Shown: positions 9,233 to 18,553 of the stretch, in pieces
How positions within the stretch are numbered: position 1 is the stretch's first letter
How the letters are laid out: each line of letters starts with the position of its first letter
NCBI GenBank assembly: GCA_913775715.1
Contig: CAJYMC010000004.1
Span: 186,001-250,000, forward strand
DNA: 64,000 nucleotides
Source: an uncultured Exiguobacterium sp.
GTDB taxonomy: Bacteria; Bacillota; Bacilli; Exiguobacteriales; Exiguobacteriaceae
Direction of reading: 5' to 3'
The notes under the pieces: generated by a model
What the model saw: only the letters and a program-made list of their open reading frames with translations
Database searches by the model: none
Told to the model about the DNA's origin: nothing
Made by a program: the position numbers and the translations under genes

Positions 9233-9482
9233 TGACTTCCCCTCCCTTTCGCTGTTCATTGTACGAAAATAACGAGGAATAGATTCGAAAACGACAACCG
9301 TTTTATGGATTTTTTCATTCAGGACTGTATCAATAGATCGTACGTTTCTGGAATTAAGAACAGATAAAGATTTGTATTCAAAACTGACCCCTATAAATAA
9401 TTCAAAGTTGACACTTTTGACTAGTCCAGGCATCTGATAGATTGAAGATATCTTAAAATCTATCATAAAGAAGGTTAGCCAC

Positions 9483-10025
9483 ATGCAAAAAGCAGCACCG
9501 TATTCTAGCACTCGTACCCGCCAGCTCGTCATCACTGCGATGTCAATCGCACTTGTTCTTGTCGCAACGATGTTGATCAAGATTCAATTACCAATCGCAC
9601 TAAACGGTGGTCTCATTCATATGGGAACAGCGATGCTCTTTCTCATCGCGATTTTATTCGGTCCACGGACAGCATTGATTGCCGGTGCTGTTGGAATGGG
9701 GTTATTCGATCTTCTAACGGGCTATGCGATTTGGGCACCTGGTACGATCATCGCACGTGGACTTCAAGGATTGATCGTCGGTTACATCGCGTGGTCAGGT
9801 GGTCGTAACGGAACGAATGTCACGTTCAACTTGATCGGGATGATCGCTTCCGTTCCTGTCATGCTACTCGTCTACTTCGTACATGAAGGGATTATGTTCA
9901 GCAACTGGGTTGCACCAGCCACTTCAATTCCAGGAAACATCACACAAAACGTCATCGGAATCCTCGTTGCGATTCCAGTCGGGATTGCACTGAAGAAAAC
10001 GCGTTTCTTCCGTAACTTCCGCTAA
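9483..10025 (+). CDS. ECF-type transporter substrate-binding (S) component
   Basis: 180 residues with about five to six hydrophobic segments. GGLIHMGTAMLFLIAILFG and the following GAVGMGLFDLLTGY are typical of small membrane S components that bind a vitamin or related micronutrient and borrow a shared EcfA/EcfT energising module. No EcfA or EcfT is encoded nearby, so it would use a module elsewhere. No riboswitch was seen in the 250-base leader, so the ligand cannot be named. Confidence 0.75.
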   Translation: MQKAAPYSSTRTRQLVITAMSIALVLVATMLIKIQLPIALNGGLIHMGTAMLFLIAILFGPRTALIAGAVGMGLFDLLTGYAIWAPGTIIARGLQGLIVGYIAWSGGRNGTNVTFNLIGMIASVPVMLLVYFVHEGIMFSNWVAPATSIPGNITQNVIGILVAIPVGIALKKTRFFRNFR

Positions 10026-10031
10026 ATCAAA

Positions 10032-10072
10032 ACACCGTCCGGCTCCTTGTGGAGTCGGACGGTTTTCGTTTA
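10032..10072. terminator. bidirectional terminator between the S component and mqo
   Basis: ACCGTCCGGCTCC and GGAGTCGGACGGT form a 13-bp stem (one G-T pair) with a 4-base loop and TTTTCGTTT on the plus side. It overlaps the mqo stop codon and lies between convergent genes. Confidence 0.88.
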
Positions 10073-11563
10073 GCGAATCGGTTGACCTTGTTCAAGCTCG
10101 AGCGTTTTAGCTGTTTCGGCATGGATCTGTTCGAACAGCTCCGGATTTTCAACGAGTGAGATCCCGTAAGACGGAATCATCTCCTTGATTTTTGCTTCCC
10201 ACGCCGGTAATTCAGACGGGAAACATTTCGCGAGCACTTCGAGCATGACTGGAACCGCTGTTGAGGCACCTGGTGACGCCCCGAGTAAGGCAGCGACAGA
10301 TCCGTCGGCTGCACTAACGACCTCTGTTCCGAACTGGAGTGTCCCTTTTCCTTGTGGTGTATCCTTGATGACTTGGACACGTTGACCAGCGACGACGACA
10401 TCCCAGTCTTCTGTCTTCGCATTCGGGATGAACTCTCGTAATTCGTTCATCCGTTGTTCCGTCGACAAGAGGACTTGTTCGATCAGATACTTCGTCAATC
10501 CCATCTCTTTGGCTCCCGCAGCAAGCATCGTCAAGACGTTGTTCGGTTTGACGGACGCAATCAAATCAAGATTTGATCCTGTCTTGAGGAACTTCGGTGA
10601 AAAGCCAGCAAACGGTCCGAAGAGGAGCGATTTCTTTCCATCGATGTACCGTGTATCCAAGTGCGGTACTGACATCGGCGGTGCTCCGACTTTCGCTTTT
10701 CCGTAGACTTTCGCATGATGCTGTTCGATGATTTCAGGATTTTTACAAACGAGGAACAAGCCACTGACCGGGAAACCACCAATTTGCTTCGATTCCTCGA
10801 TGCCTGTTTTTTGGAGCAATGGTAAACTACCGCCGCCACCCCCGATGAAGACGAACTGCGCCGTATGATGCTCGATCCGGTGATCGCGCTCATTCTTCAC
10901 TTTGACTTCCCATCCCACGTCAACACGTTTCAAATCCTCGACACCGTGCTGATAGTTGATCTCTACATTGTGCTGTGCGAGATATTCAAACAGGATTCGT
11001 GTCAACGCACCAAAGTTGACGTCCGTTCCTGAATCGATTTTTGTCGCAGCGATCGGCTCTGGTGACGTCCGACCGTTCATGATGAGTGGAATCCACTCGG
11101 CTAATTTCGCTGGATCCTCTGAATATTCCATTCCCGCAAACAACGGATTCGCTGATAGCGCTTCCAATCGTTTTTTCAGGAATTCGACGTTTTCTGCCCC
11201 TTCAACCATGCTCATATGTGGAATCGGCATGATGAATTCTTTCGGATTCGGCAAGACACCTTCCTTAACGAGATGCGACCAGAATTGACGTGACAGTTGG
11301 AACTGTTCGTTTACTTTGACCGCTTTACTGATATCGATTGAACCATCAGCGTTTTCCGTCGTATAGTTCAGTTCGCATAATGCGGCGTGACCTGTTCCTG
11401 CATTGTTCCACTCGTTCGAGCTCTCTTCCCCGGCACTCGCGAGTTTCTCGAATACCTTGATGTTCATCTCAGGCGCGAGTTCTTTTAATAAGACCCCTAA
11501 CGTCGCGCTCATGACTCCGGCACCAATTAAAATAACGTCTGTTTTTTTAGGCATACTGCTCAT
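10070..11563 (-). CDS. mqo: malate:quinone oxidoreductase
   Basis: 497 residues, the family length. This FAD enzyme at the inner face of the membrane oxidises malate to oxaloacetate and hands electrons to menaquinone. The N-terminal FAD motif is [19 protein letters not shown], followed by the family-typical [28 protein letters not shown] precedes the ATG. It is monocistronic between two terminators, with a long leader holding an inverted repeat. Confidence 0.95.
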   Translation of the reverse strand: MSSMPKKTDVILIGAGVMSATLGVLLKELAPEMNIKVFEKLASAGEESSNEWNNAGTGHAALCELNYTTENADGSIDISKAVKVNEQFQLSRQFWSHLVKEGVLPNPKEFIMPIPHMSMVEGAENVEFLKKRLEALSANPLFAGMEYSEDPAKLAEWIPLIMNGRTSPEPIAATKIDSGTDVNFGALTRILFEYLAQHNVEINYQHGVEDLKRVDVGWEVKVKNERDHRIEHHTAQFVFIGGGGGSLPLLQKTGIEESKQIGGFPVSGLFLVCKNPEIIEQHHAKVYGKAKVGAPPMSVPHLDTRYIDGKKSLLFGPFAGFSPKFLKTGSNLDLIASVKPNNVLTMLAAGAKEMGLTKYLIEQVLLSTEQRMNELREFIPNAKTEDWDVVVAGQRVQVIKDTPQGKGTLQFGTEVVSAADGSVAALLGASPGASTAVPVMLEVLAKCFPSELPAWEAKIKEMIPSYGISLVENPELFEQIHAETAKTLELEQGQPIR

Positions 11564-11601
11564 GATATCCTTCCTATCCCCGTTGATATTATGGACTACC
11601 T

Positions 11602-11627
11602 GTCATGAAAAACTTCCCCCTCATGAC
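11602..11627. repeat. inverted repeat in the mqo leader
   Basis: GTCATGA (11602-11608) and TCATGAC (11621-11627) are perfect 7-base arms around 12 bases. It lies between a TATAAT-like -10 (about 11645) and the mqo start, so it could be an operator or a leader hairpin. The function is unknown. Confidence 0.5.
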
Positions 11628-11720
11628 GACAACTTACCTTTCCATTATAACCCTATCATAGCTTGCACAGAAAGGAACTTCTTTTACATTCAGAAATGTG
11701 CCGCGGCAGCTGATTTTACA

Positions 11721-11753
11721 AAATCGTCTGCCTCTTTTCGAAGCAGACGATTC
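11721..11753 (-). terminator. terminator of the glycosyltransferase gene
   Basis: On the minus strand, AATCGTCTGC and GCAGACGATT pair as a 10-bp stem followed by TTG and a weak T tract, directly after the stop codon at 11757. Confidence 0.7.
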
Positions 11754-11756
11754 CGC

Positions 11757-13262
11757 TCATTTGATTCGTAATCCTAAGTTTCCTTTAATGGTTTCATACC
11801 AACGATAAGTGTGATGGCTTTTTTGAATCATTGGCTTCTCCATCGAAATAGCCATGACCTGCTGTCCATAGTCATCGAAGCGTAAATAAACAAGATAGCT
11901 ACCCTGCTCCATTTGTTTTGGCAGTTCTACCTGCAAGCGATAACGATGATTTTTAAGATCTGTGACACCTGTCTTTAAAAGATGCGTTTCTTCCATCCAA
12001 TTACGATGTTGTAGTGTAATTCCTTCTACATGAATTTGTCGATCTCCAAGTGTTTGAATCGTTAGCTCGAGTCCTTCTTCTGTCAGTTCTAATTCGTGCA
12101 CCTTCACATAGAGAGGGAGAGCTAGCATGTGTTTCTGATCACTGCCTAATGGAATACTCCAGTAGGGTTGATCATCCGACCATTCGATTTCCTTTGTTTC
12201 TTTCGATTTCGACCACTTGATAGCATCCATGAAATCATCAAAACGTCCGGTGTTCCAGTAATGATACAACAGACGATTGAACGGCTTTTCAATCAATGAA
12301 TCAATGGGATAGGAACGGTGTTGCGTAAATAAGGCAACGACGCGCGCAAACATTTGATGATAGGCTGACGGATCATGACTTTTAAGAAAGTGCTTACGGT
12401 CATACAAACGTGTGATGCAGTCAAACTCGATCAGTCGATTGAGGATGAGACGCTCCTTTTCAATAGATAAGTTATATGCCAAAACATGACGTAAGACGAT
12501 GAGATTCGTTTCCATCTTTTCCATGATATCTGTCTGTTTCGTTAATGAGTCATTCTCCTCAAGACGATTTAAATAATAGATGGGGGCAGTAACAGTCGAT
12601 ATCGCATCCGTTCGTATCAAAACATCGATAAAAAATTGTTTATCTTCGGCGAATTTCATCGAAGGAAATTGAATAGCATGACGTAACAGAAAGTCTCGAC
12701 GCATCATACGGGCACGTGGACCGAGATGATAAAACGCATGCTTTAAAGTATAAGGAGAGACGTGATCACGATTGCGATTCGATTCGTGAACACCGATGAT
12801 TCGATTCGGTTGATGCGTAGACACTTGAATTGTACGTCCGCAAGCATAGTCTACTCCGGTTCGATCCATCGTCTCACTCAAAATCCGTAACCCGTCATGA
12901 GCTAACCAATCGTCGGCATCCAAAAATGTGACATACTTCGATCGCGCGCGAGTCAAACCTAGATTACGTGGCATTGCAGGCGTGCCCGTATTGTATTTCA
13001 GCAGTATACTGACGAGTTGAGGATATAAGGCTGATAAACGCCGTAAAAGTCGACGTGAACCATCTGTTGATTTATCATCTACCGCAATGATTGTCACATT
13101 TCGAATACCGATCGTCTGTACCAAAACGGAATTGATCGTTCGATCAAGGTAAGTGATTGCGTTATACACTGGAATGATGACTGTAACGGCGACATGACGC
13201 CTAAGCCGCTTTTCATTAAGCACCTCATAGTCTTTCGGTAGTGATGCAATATTCAGTCCCAC
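11757..13262 (-). CDS. glycosyltransferase family 2 with C-terminal accessory domain
   Basis: About 501 residues. The N-terminal GT-A domain shows VTVIIPVYNAITYLDRTINS, GTPAMPRNLGL and the metal site FLDADDW. After a helical middle, the last 130 residues are beta-rich, resembling the accessory part of TarS-type wall teichoic acid glycosyltransferases, so decoration of a wall polymer is possible but unproven. The start is a GTG at 13262 because AGGAGTG lies 6 bases upstream; the frame continues back to 13292. It has its own promoter and terminator. Confidence 0.75.
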   Translation of the reverse strand: MGLNIASLPKDYEVLNEKRLRRHVAVTVIIPVYNAITYLDRTINSVLVQTIGIRNVTIIAVDDKSTDGSRRLLRRLSALYPQLVSILLKYNTGTPAMPRNLGLTRARSKYVTFLDADDWLAHDGLRILSETMDRTGVDYACGRTIQVSTHQPNRIIGVHESNRNRDHVSPYTLKHAFYHLGPRARMMRRDFLLRHAIQFPSMKFAEDKQFFIDVLIRTDAISTVTAPIYYLNRLEENDSLTKQTDIMEKMETNLIVLRHVLAYNLSIEKERLILNRLIEFDCITRLYDRKHFLKSHDPSAYHQMFARVVALFTQHRSYPIDSLIEKPFNRLLYHYWNTGRFDDFMDAIKWSKSKETKEIEWSDDQPYWSIPLGSDQKHMLALPLYVKVHELELTEEGLELTIQTLGDRQIHVEGITLQHRNWMEETHLLKTGVTDLKNHRYRLQVELPKQMEQGSYLVYLRFDDYGQQVMAISMEKPMIQKSHHTYRWYETIKGNLGLRIK

Positions 13263-13334
13263 TTGATTCACTCCTTGTCCGAAAAAAGTCATTCACTTTA
13301 CAAACTATTTTGGTTTTAAATGTAAAATATACAT

Positions 13335-13363
13335 ATTATATATAAATTCCAATCATCCTGCAA
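13335..13363 (-). promoter_or_regulatory. promoter of the glycosyltransferase gene
   Basis: On the minus strand TTGCAG and a perfect TATAAT are separated by 17 bases, within an AT-rich segment. Confidence 0.75.
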
Positions 13364-13441
13364 GTATGGTCTCAACACATACATACGTATGAATTCATTC
13401 AAAAACGGTAATCATATAACAAAGATAAAGGAGGAACTTTC

Positions 13442-14971
13442 ATGGCGACACGTTGGATATTTGGTAATCAATTGAATCACGATCTCCCCTTATTGCAGGA
13501 AGCAAATAAACAAGACGATGTCATCCTGATGGTCGAAGCGACCTCACGCTCCAAGTGGAAGACGTACCATAAACAAAAACTTGTCCTCGTCTTCTCTGCG
13601 ATGCGTCATTTCGCGGAAGAACTGCGCGAAAAAGGCTTTACCGTCGATTATCGAGAAGCTGATTCGTTCGATCAGGCGTTCAAGGCGCACCGGAAAGATC
13701 ATGATCCGGATCATGTATTCTATACGGCGATCACGGACGAACCGATGCGCAAGGCGATGCACAAGTGGCAAGACGCTTTACCGAAGAAAATCACGGTCGA
13801 GGTCTGTTCCGACGTGCCGTTGTTTTTACTGACACAGGAAGAAGCGGTCAAAGCAATCGGCAACAAGCCATACAAGATGGACCGGTTTTATCGCAAACTG
13901 CGTAAGGAACGAAACGTTCTCATGAACGGCTCTAAACCGATTGGTGGAAAGTGGTCGTTTGACGCCGAGAATCGAAAACCAGCGAAGTCCGGGACGACAT
14001 TTCCGGATCCCGTTCAGTTTCGCCCTGATCGCATCACAAAGGACGTCATCGACAAGGTCGAGCGTGATTTCTCTGATCATCCGGGAGCACTTGATTCCTT
14101 CCATTGGCCGGTTACACGAAAGGAAGCGACGCGGGCTCTCCATCGTTTCATCGAAGAACGACTCGAGACGTTCGGGACATATCAAGACGCTATGCTGACC
14201 GGTGAAGATACGCTATCGCACTCACTCTTGTCAGCAGCAATCAATCTCGGTCTACTGACACCGGAAGAGGTCATTCGTCAAGTCGAAGCCGCCCTCGAAG
14301 ATCAAGATGCTCCGCTCAATGCGGTCGAAGGTTTTATTCGACAAATCCTCGGCTGGCGTGAATACATGCGTGCCGTCTATCTAGCCGAGATGCCGGACTA
14401 TGCTTCCGTCAATGCGCTGCGTCATGAAGCGGACCTACCAGACTTTTTCTGGACCGGGAAGACGAACATGAATTGTGTCGCTGAATCATTACGTCCTGTC
14501 GTCGAGCATGCCCATAATCACCATATCCAGCGCTTGATGGTGCTCGGGAACTTCGCTAATCTGTTTGCAATCTCGCCGCAACAGACAGCTGACTGGTTCA
14601 ATGAGATGTACATTGATGCCTATGACTGGGTCGTCTTACCGAACGTCCTCGGAATGGCGCTTCATGCCGATGGGGGGACGCTATCGACTAAACCGTACAT
14701 CGCTTCGGCGAATTACATCCATAAGATGAGTGATTATTGTAAGGGATGTCCGTTCTATCAAAAGGACATGCTCGGAGAGGATGCCTGTCCGTTTAACGCT
14801 CTGTACTGGGACTTCATTGACCGGCACGAAAAACGGTTCGCTGATAATCCACGGATGTCGATGATGTATCGGCAATGGGGAAAACGCAATGCGGACAGCA
14901 AACGTGACATTCGAAACAAAGCGAAAGCACTTCGCAAACAATTACAGGATGGTGCTTTCGATACACCATAA
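13442..14971 (+). CDS. iron-sulfur photolyase/cryptochrome (FeS-BCP, PhrB type)
   Basis: 509 residues. It belongs to the deoxyribodipyrimidine photolyase-related family, whose characterised member PhrB of Agrobacterium repairs (6-4) photoproducts with FAD and a [4Fe-4S] cluster. Four cysteines, Cys345, Cys433, Cys436 and Cys449 (YCKGCPFY, EDACPFN), have the same spacing as the PhrB ligands as I recall them. The alpha/beta antenna domain leads (WIFGNQLNHDLPLL) and the helical FAD domain follows. AAGGAGG precedes the ATG. Family is secure; lesion specificity is inferred. Confidence 0.92.
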   Translation: MATRWIFGNQLNHDLPLLQEANKQDDVILMVEATSRSKWKTYHKQKLVLVFSAMRHFAEELREKGFTVDYREADSFDQAFKAHRKDHDPDHVFYTAITDEPMRKAMHKWQDALPKKITVEVCSDVPLFLLTQEEAVKAIGNKPYKMDRFYRKLRKERNVLMNGSKPIGGKWSFDAENRKPAKSGTTFPDPVQFRPDRITKDVIDKVERDFSDHPGALDSFHWPVTRKEATRALHRFIEERLETFGTYQDAMLTGEDTLSHSLLSAAINLGLLTPEEVIRQVEAALEDQDAPLNAVEGFIRQILGWREYMRAVYLAEMPDYASVNALRHEADLPDFFWTGKTNMNCVAESLRPVVEHAHNHHIQRLMVLGNFANLFAISPQQTADWFNEMYIDAYDWVVLPNVLGMALHADGGTLSTKPYIASANYIHKMSDYCKGCPFYQKDMLGEDACPFNALYWDFIDRHEKRFADNPRMSMMYRQWGKRNADSKRDIRNKAKALRKQLQDGAFDTP

Positions 14972-15010
14972 AACAAGCCGGTCGGATTAGATCCGACCGG
15001 CTTGTTTTGA
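14969..15010. terminator. bidirectional terminator between photolyase and permease
   Basis: AAAACAAGCCGGTCGGA and TCCGACCGGCTTGTTTT pair perfectly (17 bp, 5-base loop) with A and T ends, lying between convergent genes. Confidence 0.95.
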
Positions 15011-15011
15011 A

Positions 15012-16379
15012 TTACGCACTTTTTTGATTAGCTGCTTGTTGTTTCTTTTTCCGGAGGTGATACAGTCCGAATAATCCGAGGAACCAGACCGGTGTCAGTA
15101 ACAAGGCTGGACGTGTATCATCAGCAAACAGCATGACGACGAGAATGACGGCAAACAATCCGAGCACGAGGTAATTGACGAATGGTGTCAATGGTGCTTT
15201 GAATGTCGACGTTGCATGCAATTCCGGATTTTGTTTCTTGTACCGGAGATGACAGACGAGGATGACACCCCAGACCCAGATGAAGCAGATCGCACTGATC
15301 GTCGTGACGATACTGAACGCTTGTCCTGGTAACAGTTTACTGAGCAAAGCACCGACTGATACGACGATCGTCGAGACGAACAAGGCGTTTGCTGGGACAT
15401 GGTTTTTGTTCAACTTCGAGAACTTGTTCGACGCTTGCTGTTGATTTCCCAGGTTATACAGAATCCGACTCGTCGAGAACATTCCGCTGTTACATGCAGA
15501 AGCGGCAGACGTCAGTACGACGAAGTTGATGATTCCTGCTGCGAGTGGAATCCCAATCAGACTGAACGTCTTGACGAACGGACTTTCTGTCGCACTTAAT
15601 CCTGTCCATGGGTTGATCATCAAAAGAATCAGTAAGGCACCGACATAGAAGAATAAGATCCGAAGCGGAATCTTATTGATCGCGGACGGAATGTTCTTTT
15701 TCGGATCCGCTGTTTCTGCTGCCGACACCCCAACGAGCTCGACGCCGACATAGGCGAAGACGACCATTTGGAACGATAGCAAGAATCCAGAAATCCCATT
15801 TGGCATCCATCCGTCATGTGACCAGAGGTTCGAGACTGTCACGGGACCGGCGTCCGTTTTAAAACCGATCGCGAGTAAGACGATTCCGACACCAATCAAG
15901 GCGAGGATCGTCACGACCTTGATCAAGGCGAACCAAAACTCAAGTTCTCCGAATAATTTAACCGTCAATAAGTTAAAACCAAGTAAAATCAAAAGAGCGA
16001 GTACGGCTGGAATCCATTGCGGGATATCAAACCAATACTTAACGTATACACCGACGGCGATGATGTCCGCCATCGCTGTCATGATCCAACAGAACCAGTA
16101 CGTCCACCCGGTCACGAACGCGGCACGTGGTCCGAGATAATCTTCTGCGATGTCCGTGAGTGACTGATAACCTGCTTTTGACAATAACAATTCCCCAAGT
16201 GCCCGCATGACGAAGAAGATCGCGATCCCGACGAGTAAGTAGGCAAAAATGATCGATGGGCCAGCGAGTTGGATCGCTTTACCTGATCCTAAAAACAACC
16301 CCGTTCCGATCGTTCCACCAATGGCAATCAACTGTACATGACGATTCGATAAATCCCGTTTTAATCCTTGCTGTTCCAA
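15012..16379 (-). CDS. cycA: CycA-like amino acid permease (glycine/D-alanine/D-serine type)
   Basis: 455 residues, about 12 membrane helices, APC superfamily (AAT family). The N-terminal stretch LSNRHVQLIAIGGTIGTGLF and the segment GWTYWFCWIMTAMAD closely resemble Escherichia coli CycA. The start is the TTG at 16379, with AAGGAGGAG 7 bases upstream; the frame runs on to 16484 without a ribosome-binding site. A glycine riboswitch with a terminator sits in its leader, which independently supports glycine as substrate. Confidence 0.88.
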   Translation of the reverse strand: MEQQGLKRDLSNRHVQLIAIGGTIGTGLFLGSGKAIQLAGPSIIFAYLLVGIAIFFVMRALGELLLSKAGYQSLTDIAEDYLGPRAAFVTGWTYWFCWIMTAMADIIAVGVYVKYWFDIPQWIPAVLALLILLGFNLLTVKLFGELEFWFALIKVVTILALIGVGIVLLAIGFKTDAGPVTVSNLWSHDGWMPNGISGFLLSFQMVVFAYVGVELVGVSAAETADPKKNIPSAINKIPLRILFFYVGALLILLMINPWTGLSATESPFVKTFSLIGIPLAAGIINFVVLTSAASACNSGMFSTSRILYNLGNQQQASNKFSKLNKNHVPANALFVSTIVVSVGALLSKLLPGQAFSIVTTISAICFIWVWGVILVCHLRYKKQNPELHATSTFKAPLTPFVNYLVLGLFAVILVVMLFADDTRPALLLTPVWFLGLFGLYHLRKKKQQAANQKSA

Positions 16380-16433
16380 ACCTGAACTCCTCCTTGTGAT
16401 GGTTTCTCTACGCTTCAGACCGTTCTGTCGGTC

Positions 16434-16474
16434 CTGAAAAAGAAAAAAAGAGACTGGACGAATGTCCAATCTCA
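16434..16474 (-). terminator. riboswitch-controlled intrinsic terminator
   Basis: On the minus strand GAGATTGGAC and GTCCAGTCTC form a 10-bp stem with a 4-base loop followed by TTTTTTTCTTTTT. It lies between the glycine aptamer and the permease start, so it is the probable expression platform. Confidence 0.9.
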
Positions 16475-16534
16475 ACAAAATCAAAGGAATAACCCATACA
16501 CGCCACTATGACATTCCATGAATGCCCGTTGCTG

Positions 16535-16625
16535 CATGTGATTACTCTTCTGTCCGTTTGCCTGAGATTGTGAACCCTTCGGCGCCGTGTCGACACGGTC
16601 TCTCCAGAAGCTGCTCCTGCCATAG
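16535..16625 (-). promoter_or_regulatory. glycine riboswitch, single aptamer
   Basis: Minus strand reads CTTCTGGAGAGACCG, then GGCGCCGAAGGGTTCACAAT, then CTCAGGCAAACGGACAGAAG, the conserved core of the glycine (gcvT-type) aptamer, with CTTCT/AGAAG as its P1 stem. Only one aptamer is present. A 7-bp hairpin (GGCATTC/GAATGTC, about 16513-16529) separates it from the terminator. Whether glycine switches the gene on or off cannot be told by eye. Confidence 0.92.
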
Positions 16626-16699
16626 TGTGACCCATGACAATCATAGCTTTCTCTTTATTTGATTATCCGATGCGTCGCTGCACCGATGAATTGTTTCTA

Positions 16700-16728
16700 A
16701 TTCTAGTAATCTCTAAATCGTTTGTCAA
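16700..16728 (-). promoter_or_regulatory. promoter of the glycine riboswitch-cycA transcript
   Basis: On the minus strand a perfect TTGACA (16728-16723) and TAGAAT (16705-16700) are 17 bases apart. Confidence 0.87.
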
Positions 16729-16826
16729 CGCCTTTTTCAAAATGATTTTTCAATCTGTGAAAAGGACTTTACCATCTTTTCCAGAAATCATACAGCACGA
16801 CTTGATCACGAAAGGATGGAACATTC

Positions 16827-17366
16827 ATGTCGACGATTTACTTGGTTCGCCACTGTGAAACGACCGGTCAAGCACCGGAAGCCCCGTTAACTCCTCGTGG
16901 AGAAGAACAGGCGCAACGACTGTGTACGCAGTTACTTAAGCTTACGATCACGCATCTTCTTTCGAGTCCGTATCGCCGTGCGCTCGACTCGATTCAACCA
17001 CTTGCGACTGCTTTGAAACTACCCGTTGTACAAGAAGAGGACTTAAAAGAACGACGGTTAAGTGCTGTTCCACTTGACGATTGGCAGGACCATCTTCGTC
17101 GAACGTTCATCGATCCCGACTATACGTGTCCTGGTGGTGAATCTAGCCGGATAGCGACAGAGCGTATCACACGCGTCGTTGAAGAAGCGTTGCAACAGCA
17201 TGATGGAGCTATTCTCGTGACACATGGGAATCTATTATCTTTATACCTACATTCGATCGATCCAACGTTTGGATTCGAAGAAAGTTTACAGCTGAAGAAT
17301 CCGGATCTTTTTAAGGTGACGCAAGTAGATGATGTAATATCCTTTCAACCAATCGATCTATACTGA
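16827..17366 (+). CDS. histidine phosphatase family protein (phosphoglycerate mutase-like)
   Basis: 179 residues. The catalytic motif YLVRHCET is at the N-terminus, the second conserved part is LLSSPYRRALDS, and the second catalytic histidine is in ILVTHGNLLSLYL. Such small cytoplasmic proteins dephosphorylate varied metabolites, and the substrate cannot be assigned. AAAGGATGG precedes the ATG. Its 3' end overlaps the convergent gene at 17358 by 9 bases, with no terminator between. Confidence 0.88.
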   Translation: MSTIYLVRHCETTGQAPEAPLTPRGEEQAQRLCTQLLKLTITHLLSSPYRRALDSIQPLATALKLPVVQEEDLKERRLSAVPLDDWQDHLRRTFIDPDYTCPGGESSRIATERITRVVEEALQQHDGAILVTHGNLLSLYLHSIDPTFGFEESLQLKNPDLFKVTQVDDVISFQPIDLY

Positions 17367-18332
17367 CGGAGCCTGACTCAAATATGCATAACGCTTCAAT
17401 TCGAATACAGTTTGTTCAAAATTAATTGTTTGATCGTCAAAAACTTGTATGTAATCGGGGCGTTGTGCAATCGTCATCGTTTTTCCGCTACGAACACTTT
17501 TTGGTCGACTTAAATTCAACTCATTTTTTTGAGAATACTCCAATAATGCTTCCATGCACTCATCCCGATACGCTCTCATATTTTGACTGTCAGAAGCTTC
17601 TATCTTAGCTTTTAACGTTGATTCTTCTAACTGCCAATAGTGCGGTTGACTATCGTCTCCTTTCCACCAGAATGCCCAAAATCCACCGCGTGCATTTTCC
17701 ACGCGCCCCCATTTTCCGTTCTTCAATTCTTTTTGCAGATCTCTATAGAATCCTTGCCAAGAGAAATTGCTCCATTCCGTGAGAGGGAGTGTTTTATAGG
17801 ATTCGATCGAGGTGTCGATCTGCTTGAGATACTGAAGATAGTCATGCAAAATATCATTGGTCGTTGAAGCATGAAAGCCGCTCAGTACTTCAATCATCTT
17901 CGTTCGCGTAAATACTTGATAGCCTGCTCCTATCACGCCGGAGTAGTCGCCTTGTTCTACGATTTTGTAATAAATCGGTATCGGCTTCAAATACCATGTT
18001 TCGGGATGCGTTTTGACCATATCAAGATATCGCTTTAATTGGTTCGAATGATGCTTCGTAAAGACTTTATCCTCGATTAGAATGGCATATGTCTCATTAA
18101 TGACGGCTAATATATCTAGACTATTGAACTGTCTTCTAATACGGACACTGTGAATGGGTTCCTGCAATGGGCAATCATGAAGGTGGAACATTTCGCGTAC
18201 GAACCCTTTCGCAATCGTATGGAGTTGCGGATCGTGATTCCGTGCTCCTTCTTCCGCCCACTTCAATAACCAACATAGAAAAGCATCTTGTGATAGCTCA
18301 CTTGTGGCATAATCAAAAATATTAGGTTTCAA
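17358..18332 (-). CDS. PD-(D/E)XK nuclease-like protein
   Basis: About 324 residues from a TTG at 18332, with AAAGGAGGT 6 bases upstream; the frame opens at 18365. Residues near 70-95 carry SLDILAVINETYAILIEDKVF-like spacing: D, then a hydrophobic strand and E-D-K, the PD-(D/E)XK nuclease core, with a downstream HSNQLKRYLDMV helix. It looks like the stand-alone PD-(D/E)XK proteins found in accessory islands. It is monocistronic and visibly more AT-rich than its neighbours, with a 220-base AT-rich leader, suggesting acquisition. The biological role is unknown. Confidence 0.75.
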   Translation of the reverse strand: MKPNIFDYATSELSQDAFLCWLLKWAEEGARNHDPQLHTIAKGFVREMFHLHDCPLQEPIHSVRIRRQFNSLDILAVINETYAILIEDKVFTKHHSNQLKRYLDMVKTHPETWYLKPIPIYYKIVEQGDYSGVIGAGYQVFTRTKMIEVLSGFHASTTNDILHDYLQYLKQIDTSIESYKTLPLTEWSNFSWQGFYRDLQKELKNGKWGRVENARGGFWAFWWKGDDSQPHYWQLEESTLKAKIEASDSQNMRAYRDECMEALLEYSQKNELNLSRPKSVRSGKTMTIAQRPDYIQVFDDQTINFEQTVFELKRYAYLSQAPSV

Positions 18333-18553
18333 ATGAACACCTCCTTTTATTACAATTATAACCATTTAATTTCCTTTTATTATTCATTTGAAGAATAATA
18401 ACGAACTCTACTCATTCAATTTGCTTATAGATTTCATAAGAACTATCTATTTTACTTCCCTTCGAAACGGCTTTATATTAAACGAATTGATAACAAAGTT
18501 AAGTAGTTTTCGATTCAGGTATGAAGCGGAACTTCAGAAAAGAAGGGATTTTT

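Noticed and set aside
16400..16640. T-box leader for the amino acid permease
   Set aside because: There is no T-box signature (GGNGGNACCGCG-like), while the glycine aptamer core is nearly complete.
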